Below are positions 8,491 through 18,157 of a stretch of 64,000 bases of DNA, piece by piece. Within the stretch, counting starts at the first letter, position 1. Each line of letters begins with the position of its first letter. The stretch is taken from positions 1-64,000 of the forward strand of contig CAYRLW010000006.1 in NCBI GenBank assembly GCA_964425215.1, written 5' to 3'. A program made the translations under genes and the position numbers. Origin of the DNA: CAYRLW01 sp964425215 (lineage in GTDB: Bacteria; Spirochaetota; Spirochaetia; Treponematales; Breznakiellaceae). The notes beneath the pieces were generated by a model that saw nothing but the letters and a program-made list of their open reading frames with translations, searched no databases and was not told the origin of the DNA.

Positions 8491-9321
8491 ATGAAATACA
8501 TCATCGATCCCCGCACCCTTCTTGATCAAGCTCCTATCGAATCTCCCTATTGGGCCCTGGTGGATGCCTTTGACGCCGTAACCAACGGTATAGAAAATCC
8601 CGAGGCCATGGAAAAGCTCCATAAAATCCAGGACCCCGCTGTGGAATCCTGGAAGGCCCTTATCGAGGCGATACGGGCCCTCTACCAGGAGGATACGGAG
8701 GCCTGCGAGGGGGCGCTTGAACGTTTAGACGACCAGAGCCCCCCGGGGGTGCTAAAACCCCTCTTTCTGGCATGGATCGCCTCTGCCGTGGGGGGAGACG
8801 CATTGATTACCCAGATGGCATCCGCCAGCGCTTCGGTAGCCGAACTGTTTAACCGTATTACTACCCGGATCCATCCCATTGCCATGGTGGCCGAACAGGC
8901 GGAAGAAGCGCTCCGGCAAGGATTGCTGGACCATTACGAAGCCCTGGTCCAACGGGTTTTAAAGGAATTGCGGGAGCAAAAACGGGGAGACGGCCCCCTT
9001 TTGGCGGTTCGGTACGCCCTTTCCTTTTTACGGGAGCTGGACACCCAAGGGATTGGGGGGGAGGAATATTTTTCTATCCTGATTAAAGCCCTGGGTAAAA
9101 GCGACGGGTTCTGTGTTTTGGGCATGTATCTTTGGGAAAAGGATGAAATGGCCGCCGAAACGGCCTTTCGGGCGGCCCTGGAAAACCACGACGGCCTTTT
9201 TGTAAACGAAGAAATTAGAAAAATTCTCCGATTCTTTGTGGCGCAAGAAAAGCAAAAAAAGACTAAAAAGACAAAAAAAAGAGCCCCACGGAACGAAAAA
9301 CAATTAGAATTATTCTCATAG
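8491..9321 (+). CDS. Hypothetical helical protein with lysine-rich tail
   Basis: This 276-aa protein is almost entirely helical in composition, with TPR-like alternation of small and large residues. No named family is recognised. The C-terminus is a strongly basic run of Lys/Thr repeats near residues 253-266 followed by a short acidic/hydrophobic end. That tail could bind nucleic acid or acidic partners. No good ribosome-binding site precedes the ATG at 8491; the closest purine tract, GAAGGGAG, is over 15 bases away, so the start is uncertain. Confidence 0.65.
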   Translation: MKYIIDPRTLLDQAPIESPYWALVDAFDAVTNGIENPEAMEKLHKIQDPAVESWKALIEAIRALYQEDTEACEGALERLDDQSPPGVLKPLFLAWIASAVGGDALITQMASASASVAELFNRITTRIHPIAMVAEQAEEALRQGLLDHYEALVQRVLKELREQKRGDGPLLAVRYALSFLRELDTQGIGGEEYFSILIKALGKSDGFCVLGMYLWEKDEMAAETAFRAALENHDGLFVNEEIRKILRFFVAQEKQKKTKKTKKRAPRNEKQLELFS

Positions 9322-9331
9322 GGAGGAAAGT

Positions 9332-9595
9332 TTGACTTTGGTAGAATTTCTCCACAAATACGGACTTACCGGATCCCCTAGCCTTTCGGCAGAGGATGAA
9401 ATTTCAACAGAAGCGTTGGAACGCTTTGTAGGGGCCCAAATTCCTATAGCATCGTTTCAGGATTTGGAGGCGGCCCTCCCTATGGGTCTCCGGTATATAG
9501 GCCCCGGGGCTTGGGTACAGGCCATAAAGGAAACCTATACACCCCCAGAAGGATCGATCTCCCTTTCCACAAACCAGACCAGGAGGCACCCATGA
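9332..9595 (+). CDS. Small hypothetical protein preceding the nucleoside kinase
   Basis: This 87-aa protein has no recognised family. The TTG start at 9332 is supported by GGGAGG at 9321-9326. The stop codon overlaps the start of the kinase gene (ATGA at 9592-9595), a coupling that argues it is really translated. It is moderately acidic and lacks a signal or membrane segment. Confidence 0.6.
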   Translation: MTLVEFLHKYGLTGSPSLSAEDEISTEALERFVGAQIPIASFQDLEAALPMGLRYIGPGAWVQAIKETYTPPEGSISLSTNQTRRHP

Positions 9596-11250
9596 ACGAA
9601 ATTACCGTGCGATTTAAGGATGGATCGACCATAACCTGCCCCTTTGGAACCCGTGTTGAATCCCTGATCGATCATTTTGGACCCCAAAAGTGCGAATTAG
9701 TCGCCATCCGCCTAAACAACGAAATTCAGGCCCTTTCAACGCGCCTGGAGGTTAACGCGGTTCTGGAACCCATTACCCTGGCGAGCAGTGACGGGGCGAT
9801 GATTTACCGGCGATCCTTGGCTTTCCTCCTGGCGATGGCGGCGAAGGAGTTATTTCCGGACCGGAATTTGTACGTGGGCCATTCGCTGGGCCACAGCTAC
9901 TATTACAGTTTTGTGGACGAACGGGCCCCAACGACCGAAGAATTAATCGCCCTGGACAAAAAAATGCGGGAGTTGGTCCAGGAAAACCTGCCCATACGGT
10001 TCAAATACCTGGCCTATTCCGACGCGGTGGATCAATTCACCCAAAGCGGCCAAACGGATACGGCCCTTCTGTTGGATCAGCGGAGCGAATCCAAGGTCCC
10101 GGTAAACGAATGCCGAAATTATAGGGACCTTTCTATCATGGCCCTGGTTCCCCGAACGGGCTTATTAACCACCTTTGAACTCATGGCGTATCAGAGCGGT
10201 TTTCTCCTTCGCTTCCCTCCGGTGGGTTGCGGGGTTCCGCTGGAACCCTTTGAGGACAGCCCTACCATTTTTTCCGTGTATAAGGAATATAAAAAATGGG
10301 GCCGCATCGTGAACGTCCACGCGGTGGGGAATTTAAACCAGCTGATCGCCACGCGGAAGATCCATGATTTTGTTCAGGTCGCCGAGGCGTTTCAACAGAA
10401 AAAAATGGCCGAAATCGCCGATCGGATCTACGAACGCCGGGATACTGTAAGGGTGGTCCTTATCGCGGGGCCTTCCAGTTCGGGTAAGACAACCTCAGCG
10501 AAGCGGTTAGCGATCCAATTAAAGGTCATGGGCATCGAACCTATCGCCATCAGTTTGGACGATTATTTTGTGGGTCGAGATTTAACACCCCTGGATGAAA
10601 AGGGAGAGCCGGACTACGAATGTTTAGAAGCCCTGGATGTGCCGTACCTGAACAAACAATTATTGGAACTCTTTAAGGGAGAAGAAGTAGAAATTCCTAT
10701 CTTTGATTTTAAGGCGGGGAAACGGAAAGAAGGGGTAGGCAAAAAAATCAGATTGGGCAGACGAAGCATGCTGATCATGGAGGGTATTCATGGGCTGAAC
10801 GACGCCCTTACCCCCGAAATTAGCGCTGACCGGAAGTTCAAGCTCTACGTCTCGGCCCTGACCCAGCTCAATTTGGACGACCATAACCGGATACCCACCA
10901 GCGATAACCGGCTTATTAGGAGAATGGTCCGGGACTACCAATTCAGGGGAAGAACCGCCCAAGAAACAATTAAAATGTGGCCCAGCGTTCAAAAGGGAGA
11001 GAAAATTCATATCTTCCCCTTCCAGGAACACGCCGACGCGGCCTTTAATTCGGCGCTGGATTACGAGCTTTCGGTTCTTAAAGTGTACGCCGATCCCCTG
11101 CTGAGGTCCGTTAAACCGACCATGGTCGAGTACGCGGAGGCGAAGCGGCTTCTTTCGTTTTTAGAGAATTTCGCCCCCATCCCGAGCCAATTCGTACCAC
11201 CCCAGAGTATTCTGCGGGAATTTATTGGAGATAGCGAGTTTAAGTATTGA
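9592..11250 (+). CDS. Nucleoside (uridine-type) kinase with N-terminal TGS-like domain
   Basis: This 552-aa protein has an N-terminal TGS/ThrRS-like region (about residues 1-230) followed by a P-loop kinase domain of the uridine kinase/phosphoribulokinase group. The Walker A motif GPSSSGKTT is near residue 293, followed by the SLDDYF segment typical of uridine kinases. This architecture is common in spirochaetes and some Firmicutes and is often annotated as uridine kinase. The exact nucleoside is not certain. AGGAGG lies upstream of the ATG at 9592. The 3' end overlaps the convergent fliJ by 11 bp. Confidence 0.88.
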   Translation: MNEITVRFKDGSTITCPFGTRVESLIDHFGPQKCELVAIRLNNEIQALSTRLEVNAVLEPITLASSDGAMIYRRSLAFLLAMAAKELFPDRNLYVGHSLGHSYYYSFVDERAPTTEELIALDKKMRELVQENLPIRFKYLAYSDAVDQFTQSGQTDTALLLDQRSESKVPVNECRNYRDLSIMALVPRTGLLTTFELMAYQSGFLLRFPPVGCGVPLEPFEDSPTIFSVYKEYKKWGRIVNVHAVGNLNQLIATRKIHDFVQVAEAFQQKKMAEIADRIYERRDTVRVVLIAGPSSSGKTTSAKRLAIQLKVMGIEPIAISLDDYFVGRDLTPLDEKGEPDYECLEALDVPYLNKQLLELFKGEEVEIPIFDFKAGKRKEGVGKKIRLGRRSMLIMEGIHGLNDALTPEISADRKFKLYVSALTQLNLDDHNRIPTSDNRLIRRMVRDYQFRGRTAQETIKMWPSVQKGEKIHIFPFQEHADAAFNSALDYELSVLKVYADPLLRSVKPTMVEYAEAKRLLSFLENFAPIPSQFVPPQSILREFIGDSEFKY

Positions 11251-11683
11251 TAAGACGTCGGGCCGCCGTGCCGGAAGAAATATCGTCAAGCCTTTCGATT
11301 TCTTCCTTCATCGCTTCCTTTCGGTGCTCGGCCTTCCGTTTTTCCTTGAATTTGTCCAAAACCATGCGGTCCCGGCGGGCTTCGGCGAAGATAGAACGGG
11401 CCTCGTCGACCTTCAGCTCCGCTTTGGCGGCGGCCTCGAGAAGCCTATCCTTATCCTTATCCAGCCGTAAAAGGTAGGCGTCGGTTCGCCGTATTTCCGC
11501 CACCGTTTTTCCTGGGGAAAACCGGTCCTGGGCAGCGGCGGACCGTTCCTGGGCCAGTTGGGCTATTTTGTTTTGGATCAACGCTAAATCTCCCAAAGCG
11601 CGGGCTAGGGCTAATTCCGCATCCCGCTCCCGATACCTTCGGAGTTCTAACAGTTTTTCCAAATCAAAACGGAAACGTTTCAT
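11240..11683 (-). CDS. fliJ: Flagellar export chaperone FliJ
   Basis: This 147-aa protein is rich in Arg, Lys, Glu and Ala and predicted to be an almost continuous coiled coil, as expected of FliJ, the export-apparatus stalk protein that interacts with FliI and FlhA. Assignment rests on composition, the N-terminal RFRFDLEKLLELRRYRE-like pattern (FRFDLEKLLEL) and its place directly after fliI (4-bp overlap). It is last in the flagellar block, and its 3' end overlaps the convergent kinase gene. Confidence 0.9.
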   Translation of the reverse strand: MKRFRFDLEKLLELRRYRERDAELALARALGDLALIQNKIAQLAQERSAAAQDRFSPGKTVAEIRRTDAYLLRLDKDKDRLLEAAAKAELKVDEARSIFAEARRDRMVLDKFKEKRKAEHRKEAMKEEIERLDDISSGTAARRLINT

Positions 11684-13035
11684 GTCGTTTCACCGTAGGC
11701 GCCCATTTCCTCGGGGGGGATCTCTATTTCCGCGATAGAGCCTAGGCTCTTTAACGTGTCCGGGATGGCAGATTTTTCTTCCACGGCCTGGATTAAAAAG
11801 GAATCGATTTGGCTTTTTTTAGCGATGGCCTCGTCGATCCCCGCATTGGTTCCCGGCCGGTAGGCCCCCACGTCGATCATATCCTCCGCCTCCGCGTAGG
11901 TAGCCATGAGCCGCCGAACGTAACCCGCCGCCTTACGGCTAACGGGCCCCGAAACCACCGGGGCCAGCCGAGAAATGCTGGAGAGCACGTCTATGGCAGG
12001 GTAATGGTTTCGTTGGGCAAGGCGGCGCGAAAGGACTATGTGGCCGTCCAAAATGCCCCGGACCGTGTCGGCAATCGGTTCGTCCATATCGTCCCCGTCC
12101 ACCAAAATCGTATAAAACCCCGTAATGGTTCCCTTTTCCGAGGTACCACAGCGTTCCAATAATTTGGGCATGGAATCGAACACGCTGGGGGTGTAGCCCC
12201 GGGTAGCGGGGGGTTCCCCGATGGCCAAGCCAATCTCCCGTTGGGCTCGGGCAAAACGGGTAACCGAATCGAACAGGAGCATCACGTCTTGGCCCTGGTC
12301 CCGAAAGTATTCGGCCACCGCGGTGGCCACGTAGGCGGCCCGCAGGCGAGCCAAGGGTGGGGCGCTGGAGGGGGAAACCACGACGACGGACCGCTGGAGT
12401 CCCTCGTCTCCCAGGTCGTTGGCGATAAAATCGTTTACTTCCCGCCCCCGCTCCCCGATCAGGGCCACCACGTTCACGTCCGCGTTGGTGTTCCGGGCTA
12501 TCATTCCCAACAGGGTCGATTTCCCAACCCCCGAACCGGCGAAGATCCCTAACCGTTGGCCCTTGCCCACGGGAAGCAATCCGTCGATGGATCGGACACC
12601 CGTGGCGATACGGCTAAGAATTCGCTTTCGTTTTAAAGGATCCGGGGGATCGGCTATGGCGGGGTACCGGAGGGACGATTCTATGTCCCCCCGATCGTCC
12701 GTAGGCCGCCCCAGGGCGTCCAAGGTCCGGCCTAAAAGCTTGGGGGATACGGCTACCGAAAGCAGTTCCCCCGTGGCGACTACCCGGTTCCCCACTTCCA
12801 AACCGGAAACATCCTCAAAGGCCATCAACTGAACCGTATCCCCCCGAAGCCCCACCACCTCGGCGCGAAGGGTACCCCGGCCTTTGGGGACATCGATACG
12901 GCAGACCTCCCCAATAATCGCCTGGGGGCCCCGACTTTCTATCAAAAGCCCCTGAACTTTTTCTATCCGCCCAACGCATTTAATGGGGTCCAGCCGATCA
13001 GCGGCCTGTATATATTTATCGATTAGGCTTTCCAT
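11680..13035 (-). CDS. fliI: Flagellum-specific ATP synthase FliI
   Basis: This 451-aa ATPase of the type III flagellar export apparatus is homologous to the F1 beta subunit. The Walker A motif is GSGVGKST, the Walker B region is VMLLFDSVTRFA, and the ALIGERGREV segment is diagnostic. It energises unfolding and entry of flagellar substrates at the cytoplasmic face, with FliH and FliJ as partners. The gene lies 24 bp after fliH and overlaps fliJ. Confidence 0.97.
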   Translation of the reverse strand: MESLIDKYIQAADRLDPIKCVGRIEKVQGLLIESRGPQAIIGEVCRIDVPKGRGTLRAEVVGLRGDTVQLMAFEDVSGLEVGNRVVATGELLSVAVSPKLLGRTLDALGRPTDDRGDIESSLRYPAIADPPDPLKRKRILSRIATGVRSIDGLLPVGKGQRLGIFAGSGVGKSTLLGMIARNTNADVNVVALIGERGREVNDFIANDLGDEGLQRSVVVVSPSSAPPLARLRAAYVATAVAEYFRDQGQDVMLLFDSVTRFARAQREIGLAIGEPPATRGYTPSVFDSMPKLLERCGTSEKGTITGFYTILVDGDDMDEPIADTVRGILDGHIVLSRRLAQRNHYPAIDVLSSISRLAPVVSGPVSRKAAGYVRRLMATYAEAEDMIDVGAYRPGTNAGIDEAIAKKSQIDSFLIQAVEEKSAIPDTLKSLGSIAEIEIPPEEMGAYGETT

Positions 13036-13059
13036 ACATGGTACCCTGGCAAAACATGC

Positions 13060-14013
13060 CTATCGGTTTTCGCCGGCAGGACTGTGGGCCCTCGATTTGA
13101 TGGGGGAGATCTCGAGAATTTTTTGTTCCAGCTCCGCCAGCTGACTCACGATCCGGGCGTCGATTTCGCCGAATTCGGTTTCTATGATACAGCCCCCCCG
13201 ATCGACGGAAGAATCTTCCACAACCCGGATATTTTTAACACCCTCTATAAGTTGAATAAAGTCTTTGATGTGTTCGCTGGTCAATTTTAAATCTTCCACG
13301 TTTACCCGGATAATGATATCCCCCCGGCCCTTGACCTTGCGAAGCGCCTGCACCACGTTGGAAACCACCACGTTCCGCTGGTTTTCGGAGATAACTTTAA
13401 CAACCTTGCGGGCTATCAGTAGCACCAGGTCAACCACTTGCTGTTCCGTTTCCGCCAGTATCTCCGCCCGTTTATCCTGCGCCCGTTCCAAAATGGTATG
13501 CAGTCGATTGATGAGCCGTTCGACCTCCGCCTTACCTTCCGCGTACCCTGCCGAACGCCCCGCCTCGAAGCCCTGCTTTTCCGCTTCCTTTTGTTCCTTT
13601 TCAAAGGCGCTTTGTGCGGCCCGTTCAATTTCCTGGGCCTTTTTTTGGGCTTCGGCGATTATTCGTTCCGCCTCGTCCTCCGCTTCCCGTTTAATTCTCT
13701 GGGCCTGGTCGGTTTTCCGTTTGACTTCCTGGAACGCCGCTTCTTCTGCCTGTTTTACGATAGCCTCGGCTTCCGCTTTGGCCGAATTGATCAGGGTTTC
13801 CTTTTCGCTTTCCCATTGGGTTTTAAACAGTTCCGCTTCCCGTCGCAGATCATCCGCCGTAGGACCGGCGTATTCCTCCACCTCGGGAAGTTCCTCCTCC
13901 TGCTCGGTCGTCTGTTTGGACGCCAAGAAGGGGGCAAACGCCTCGGGCGGTTGCAGAACCACTTTTTTTTCGCTGATCACGACCTCGCCGGGTCGAAAAA
14001 CCGCCTTGGCCAT
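13060..14013 (-). CDS. fliH: Flagellar assembly protein FliH
   Basis: This 317-aa protein has a long charged coiled-coil middle (about residues 55-165) followed by a V-ATPase E-subunit/FliH-like C-terminal domain (about 170-300). FliH binds and regulates the FliI ATPase and links it to the motor C-ring. It is longer than many enterobacterial FliH proteins, mainly through the coiled coil. It lies between fliG (3-bp gap) and fliI. Confidence 0.93.
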   Translation of the reverse strand: MAKAVFRPGEVVISEKKVVLQPPEAFAPFLASKQTTEQEEELPEVEEYAGPTADDLRREAELFKTQWESEKETLINSAKAEAEAIVKQAEEAAFQEVKRKTDQAQRIKREAEDEAERIIAEAQKKAQEIERAAQSAFEKEQKEAEKQGFEAGRSAGYAEGKAEVERLINRLHTILERAQDKRAEILAETEQQVVDLVLLIARKVVKVISENQRNVVVSNVVQALRKVKGRGDIIIRVNVEDLKLTSEHIKDFIQLIEGVKNIRVVEDSSVDRGGCIIETEFGEIDARIVSQLAELEQKILEISPIKSRAHSPAGENR

Positions 14014-14016
14014 TCC

Positions 14017-15087
14017 TTATACCACCAGCTCGTCTTCGCCAGACCGGGCAACCACAATTTCTCCCGTGTCTTCCAAGTGTCGAATAATGGATACGATCTT
14101 TTGCTGGGCTTCCTCCACGTCCTTTAGGCGGATGGGCCCCATGTATTCCATATCCTCCTTGAGCATCCCCGCCGCCCGTTTTGACATGTTCCGGAAAATC
14201 TTGTCCTGAACTTCCGTATCCACCGACTTGAGGGCCTTGGCCAATTCTTGGGAATCCACTTCCCGCAAAACCTTTTGAATCGCCCGATCGTCCAGCATAA
14301 CGATGTCCTCGAATACGAACATCCGTTTTTTGATTTCCTCGGCCAATTCGGGATCCTCGTCCTCCAGGGCTTCGATAATCTGCTTTTCCGAAGACCGATC
14401 GACCAGGTTTAAAATCTCGACGATGCTCTCTACGCCCCCTGCGGCGGTATAGTCTTCGCTGGACAGGGTGGATAATTTTTTCTCCAGTACCCGTTCAACT
14501 TCCCGCAGAACTTCGGGGCTCGTTCGGTCCATGGTCGCTATACGGCGGGCCACGTCGCTCTGAACTTCGTGGGGAAGGCTTTGAAGGATTATGGAAGCCT
14601 TATTCGGTTCCAGATAGGCGAGAATAAGGGCTATCGTTTGGGGGTGTTCCTGTTGAATAAAGTTTAAAAGATGCGCCGGATCGGTTCGCCGGATAAAATC
14701 GAAGGGCCGGACCTGAAGGCTGGAGGTCAAACGGTTGATGATATCGATGGCCTTTTGACTTCCCAGGGACTTTTCCAGGAGTTCCCGGGCGTAATCGATA
14801 CCCCCGGTGGTGATGAACTCGCTGGCCATCATCAGTTCCTGGAATTCCATCAGAATAGCGTCCTTCTGTTCCGGTTCGATGGTTTCCAAACGGGCAATTT
14901 CGAAGGTAAGCTGTTCGATTTCGTCTTCCCGAAGGTGCTTGAATATTTCCGCGGAGATTTCGGAGCCGATGGTTACCAAAAATATGGCGGCCTTTTGCCT
15001 TCCCGTCAGCTCCTTGATGGACTTGCTTCTTTTACCGCCCCCGGAGGTGGGAGCGTTACCGGCGTTAGCGGCGGATGTTTTAGCCAT
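14017..15087 (-). CDS. fliG: Flagellar motor switch protein FliG
   Basis: This 356-aa rotor protein of the C-ring carries the EHPQTIALILAYL motif of the middle domain. The C-terminal domain has conserved charged torque-generating residues (segment DDRAIQKVLREVD). FliG bridges the MS-ring (FliF) and FliM/FliN and contacts MotA. The first 35 residues are a Gly/Ser/Lys-rich extension absent from many homologues. Three bases separate it from fliF and fliH. Confidence 0.97.
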   Translation of the reverse strand: MAKTSAANAGNAPTSGGGKRSKSIKELTGRQKAAIFLVTIGSEISAEIFKHLREDEIEQLTFEIARLETIEPEQKDAILMEFQELMMASEFITTGGIDYARELLEKSLGSQKAIDIINRLTSSLQVRPFDFIRRTDPAHLLNFIQQEHPQTIALILAYLEPNKASIILQSLPHEVQSDVARRIATMDRTSPEVLREVERVLEKKLSTLSSEDYTAAGGVESIVEILNLVDRSSEKQIIEALEDEDPELAEEIKKRMFVFEDIVMLDDRAIQKVLREVDSQELAKALKSVDTEVQDKIFRNMSKRAAGMLKEDMEYMGPIRLKDVEEAQQKIVSIIRHLEDTGEIVVARSGEDELVV

Positions 15088-15090
15088 ACC

Positions 15091-16797
15091 CTACTCCTCC
15101 AACAGCCAGGTTCTGATCAATTGGGCCACATCCTCCGGATGTTCCTTTGCCATATTGATCGCCGATTCCTGCAGTTCCATCCGTTTTCTCTCTTCCACGG
15201 ACATGGAAACCTCCACACCCTCTTCCTCCGCTTGCCGAAGGGCGCTTTCCCGCATCATCTGATGCTGTCGAGAAAGTTCCTCTTCCCGCAACCGGCGGCG
15301 GCGTTCCAATTCCCGGGATACAAGCCGGAAAATAATGAAGGCGATCAAAAGTACCGCCAGGCCGGCTAGGAAATACATCAGGGAGGTCTGGAACTGCTTC
15401 TGCCGGAGGAACGCCGAATCCTCGTCGGAGAACTGTTTTGTCCTATCGAACTGAATATTTTGCACGGTTACCGAATCGCCCCGGTTTTTATTAAACCCTA
15501 TGGCGTCCTGCACCAGGGCTTGCGCTTTTTTCAGTTCGTCATCCGGTATGGGAATGTATTCCCGCTGAATCGAATTATCCGGTCCTATCTCGGGCTGTCC
15601 CTTGGCATTATACTTTATTTTCCACCGGCCGTCGATATTTACCGATACGGTAATCCTGTCTATAGAGGGGCTCTTATCTTCCTGGGTATTCCGTTTATTT
15701 ATTTCCTCGTTTTGGGTCAGGGTTTGCTGTTCCACCTTCCCGTACAGGTTCGACATATCCTTGAGCGCCGGAGGGGTCTGCCCTTCTACCCCTGCGGGCC
15801 CCTGGGGATTAAAGCCCGTACCCTCCCATTTGGTGGTGGAGGTGGACTTGGAGCGGGTAACAGAGGGAACGATTTGGGAATCGTCGTAGGGCGTATTGGG
15901 GTTGTCGGGTTTTAACGTGACCGGGAAGAATTCTTCCGTTTGGATATTTTTTTTGGACATATCCATTTCGATTTTTAAGTTTAGGTCCCGAACCCGGTCG
16001 GGGGTATATATCTGTTGCAGGGCCCGGAGGACCGAAGCCCGGTACTGGGCTTCCAAAGATTGAATAAGCCTCTGCTCCCTCTTGGAAATTTCAAGTCTAT
16101 CCAGGTCCTTCATCCCCGCGAAATCGTTCAGGATGATGCCGTTTTGATCGGTGATCACGATATTATCGTCCGTAAGGCCTTCCACGGCAAACTTGAGGAT
16201 CTTTTGTATGCCCTCAACTTTCTTTCTATTGGTCGTAATATCGCTACCCGGCCGGGGAGTTATAATAACGCTGGCGGTGACGGGTTTTTGGTCCGCCTGA
16301 AACAGCTGGGTTTCGGGCATGACGATGGTGACGTTCGCGTCGTCCACGTCGTCCAGGGCTTTGATATGGTCGGTAACCATTTGGGTTATGGACCGGCGGA
16401 GGTTCACGTTCCGTTCAAAATCCGTGATGGTCCACCGTTCCCGATCAAACAGCGCCCAGGGGTCGGTGCCCGAAGGAATCAGGTCTTCCCGGATTAAAAT
16501 GGAGCGCATCCGTTTGGCCGTTTTATCATCGCTGACCATAACGACCCCTGTAGCAGACACGGTGGCCTTTACGTTTTCCTGATTTATTCGGGTAACGATT
16601 TTATCTCTGGCCGCTTCGTCCCGGATGGGCGCGTCGATGACCGGTACCATGGTGGGGGCGGAAGATACGGCAAAAAGGGCCACCACCCCCGCGATTGCCG
16701 CCACGACGATACCCGCGAGGATCAACTTTTGAACTAAGGTCCATTTGGCCCACAGCGCGGTTATCTGTTCTAAAAACTTTTTAAGCCATTCCTGCAT
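15091..16797 (-). CDS. fliF: Flagellar MS-ring protein FliF
   Basis: This 568-aa inner-membrane protein forms the MS-ring. A transmembrane helix lies near residues 24-46 and a second near 455-478. Between them are periplasmic ring-building motifs and a variable Pro/Gly/Asn-rich region. The charged C-terminal tail binds FliG, and fliG follows three bases later. Confidence 0.97.
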   Translation of the reverse strand: MQEWLKKFLEQITALWAKWTLVQKLILAGIVVAAIAGVVALFAVSSAPTMVPVIDAPIRDEAARDKIVTRINQENVKATVSATGVVMVSDDKTAKRMRSILIREDLIPSGTDPWALFDRERWTITDFERNVNLRRSITQMVTDHIKALDDVDDANVTIVMPETQLFQADQKPVTASVIITPRPGSDITTNRKKVEGIQKILKFAVEGLTDDNIVITDQNGIILNDFAGMKDLDRLEISKREQRLIQSLEAQYRASVLRALQQIYTPDRVRDLNLKIEMDMSKKNIQTEEFFPVTLKPDNPNTPYDDSQIVPSVTRSKSTSTTKWEGTGFNPQGPAGVEGQTPPALKDMSNLYGKVEQQTLTQNEEINKRNTQEDKSPSIDRITVSVNIDGRWKIKYNAKGQPEIGPDNSIQREYIPIPDDELKKAQALVQDAIGFNKNRGDSVTVQNIQFDRTKQFSDEDSAFLRQKQFQTSLMYFLAGLAVLLIAFIIFRLVSRELERRRRLREEELSRQHQMMRESALRQAEEEGVEVSMSVEERKRMELQESAINMAKEHPEDVAQLIRTWLLEE

Positions 16798-16851
16798 GTT
16801 CCCCTCCCCAGAAGAACCTACTTCAGGTCCCTACATACCGTGTATTCCTAC

Positions 16852-17232
16852 CTACCGTGTATTGATTATTTCCTTCCAATCCTGAACAACCCGAGATAAA
16901 ACGGTCCGAGCGATGTTTAATGAAAGATTTGCCTTGGCCATGGCGATGGTTACGTCGTGGGGGTCCACCGATTCGGGATCCGTGATCATGGTTTGCATCA
17001 GATCCGTCGATTCGTTTTGGTCCGCGTTCACCGAATCCAGTGCCTGGAGCATGGCCTTTTCAAAAGAGCCGGCCCCATCAAGGACCCCCTGGGCTCCCAC
17101 CTTGTCTGTCAGGGCGGCAAGGTCCGAACCACTGGCCTTAAAATCCCCAACCTGGGGGACCATGTGCCGGGGGTTAGTCACCGTCATGGGAATGGTATCA
17201 CCGGTTACTAAAGCGGGCGTATATATGTTCAT
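16852..17232 (-). CDS. fliE: Flagellar hook-basal body complex protein FliE
   Basis: This 126-aa protein resembles FliE, the adaptor between the MS-ring and the rod. The conserved C-terminal half contains DPHDVTIAMAKANLSLN. It follows flgC after 4 bp. An 11-bp duplication of its 3' end (TACCGTGTATT, minus sense AATACACGGTA) occurs in the 54-bp gap before fliF. Confidence 0.95.
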   Translation of the reverse strand: MNIYTPALVTGDTIPMTVTNPRHMVPQVGDFKASGSDLAALTDKVGAQGVLDGAGSFEKAMLQALDSVNADQNESTDLMQTMITDPESVDPHDVTIAMAKANLSLNIARTVLSRVVQDWKEIINTR

Positions 17233-17236
17233 CTAT

Positions 17237-17695
17237 TTATCTCCCCCCAATTTCTAAGGCCTTAAGAAACATGGCCTTGGATCCGTTTATCATGGCCGCG
17301 TTGGCCTCGTAAGCCCGGGACGCGGCGATAAGATCCACCATTTCCGTAACGATATTAACGTTGGGCATTTCCACGTACCCGGCCCTGGGACCGGTTTTGA
17401 TCGCGTCCGGATGGGTTGGGTCGTAGACCAGCCGAGGCTTGCTGTCGTCTTTTTCTACGGAAACCACCCGCACGCCCTTGCCGACACCGTTATCGATCAT
17501 GTCGGGAAGAAAGGGAGAACGCCAGTAGGGTTGATCCACCCGGGGACGCAGGATTACCCGGCTTCTGCGGAAGGGTCCCCCCTCGGCGGTCCGGGTCGTG
17601 GAAGCGTTGGCGATATTGTCGGCTATAACGTCCGAACGGAGCCGTTCGGCGGTCATCCCCGAGGACGCTATGTTGATCGAACTAAACAGTCCCAT
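17237..17695 (-). CDS. flgC: Flagellar basal-body rod protein FlgC
   Basis: This 152-aa proximal rod protein carries the N-terminal rod signature SSGMTAERLRSDVIADNIAN and a C-terminal heptad-like segment (VTEMVDLIAASRAYEANAA). FlgC is exported through the flagellar type III system. It lies 8 bp after flgB and 4 bp before fliE. Confidence 0.96.
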   Translation of the reverse strand: MGLFSSINIASSGMTAERLRSDVIADNIANASTTRTAEGGPFRRSRVILRPRVDQPYWRSPFLPDMIDNGVGKGVRVVSVEKDDSKPRLVYDPTHPDAIKTGPRAGYVEMPNVNIVTEMVDLIAASRAYEANAAMINGSKAMFLKALEIGGR

Positions 17696-17703
17696 ACCCT
17701 GCC

Positions 17704-18123
17704 CTACCTTAAGACCAGATTGACCTGGCCGAACTCAAAGGTTTCCGCCTGGGCCATCAGGGTGTACATCAGCTGATTCTGCATGGCGTTCATCATTTCT
17801 TCTTCCGGATCCACGTTGTTCCCGTTATTTTTAGCGGTGGTAACGTAATCTAAAACCCGTCGGGGTTGCACGTCCCTATAATCCCGTTCCCGCCAATTGG
17901 GGATATGCTTTGGATCGGTAAGGGTCAATTCCAAAGCAGGGCGCTCCTTTTCCGAATTAAGCGCCCGTTTTAGTTCGCTTTCAAAATTGACCACCGACCG
18001 TTTAAAATTAGGAACGTCGGCGTTGGCCATATTGTTGGAAATCACGTCCCGGCGAATCAAACTAGCGTCCATGGCCCGTTGGAGAATATCGACGGTTTTG
18101 GAAAAATCGTTGCCTATGGTCAC
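17704..18123 (-). CDS. flgB: Flagellar basal-body rod protein FlgB
   Basis: This 139-aa proximal rod protein has the flagellar rod signature SLIRRDVISNNMANADVPNF near its N-terminus. The start codon is GTG at 18123, directly after a strong AAGGAGG site. It is the first gene of the flagellar block, 59 bp after hslU. A sigma28-like promoter lies in the gap. Confidence 0.95.
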   Translation of the reverse strand: MTIGNDFSKTVDILQRAMDASLIRRDVISNNMANADVPNFKRSVVNFESELKRALNSEKERPALELTLTDPKHIPNWRERDYRDVQPRRVLDYVTTAKNNGNNVDPEEEMMNAMQNQLMYTLMAQAETFEFGQVNLVLR

Positions 18124-18157
18124 CTGGACCTCCTTACAAAAGGGATTTCTTCTTTAA

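Noticed and set aside
13265..14209. A 314-codon open frame on the plus strand opposite fliH and fliG
   Set aside because: It is the antisense shadow of conserved flagellar genes, rich in Ser and Arg in a way typical of reversed coiled-coil coding, and it has no ribosome-binding site or family resemblance.
16836..16863. Direct repeat TACCGTGTATT at the fliE-fliF junction
   Set aside because: Only 11 bp, two copies, one of them the end of fliE; most simply a small slippage duplication without evident function.
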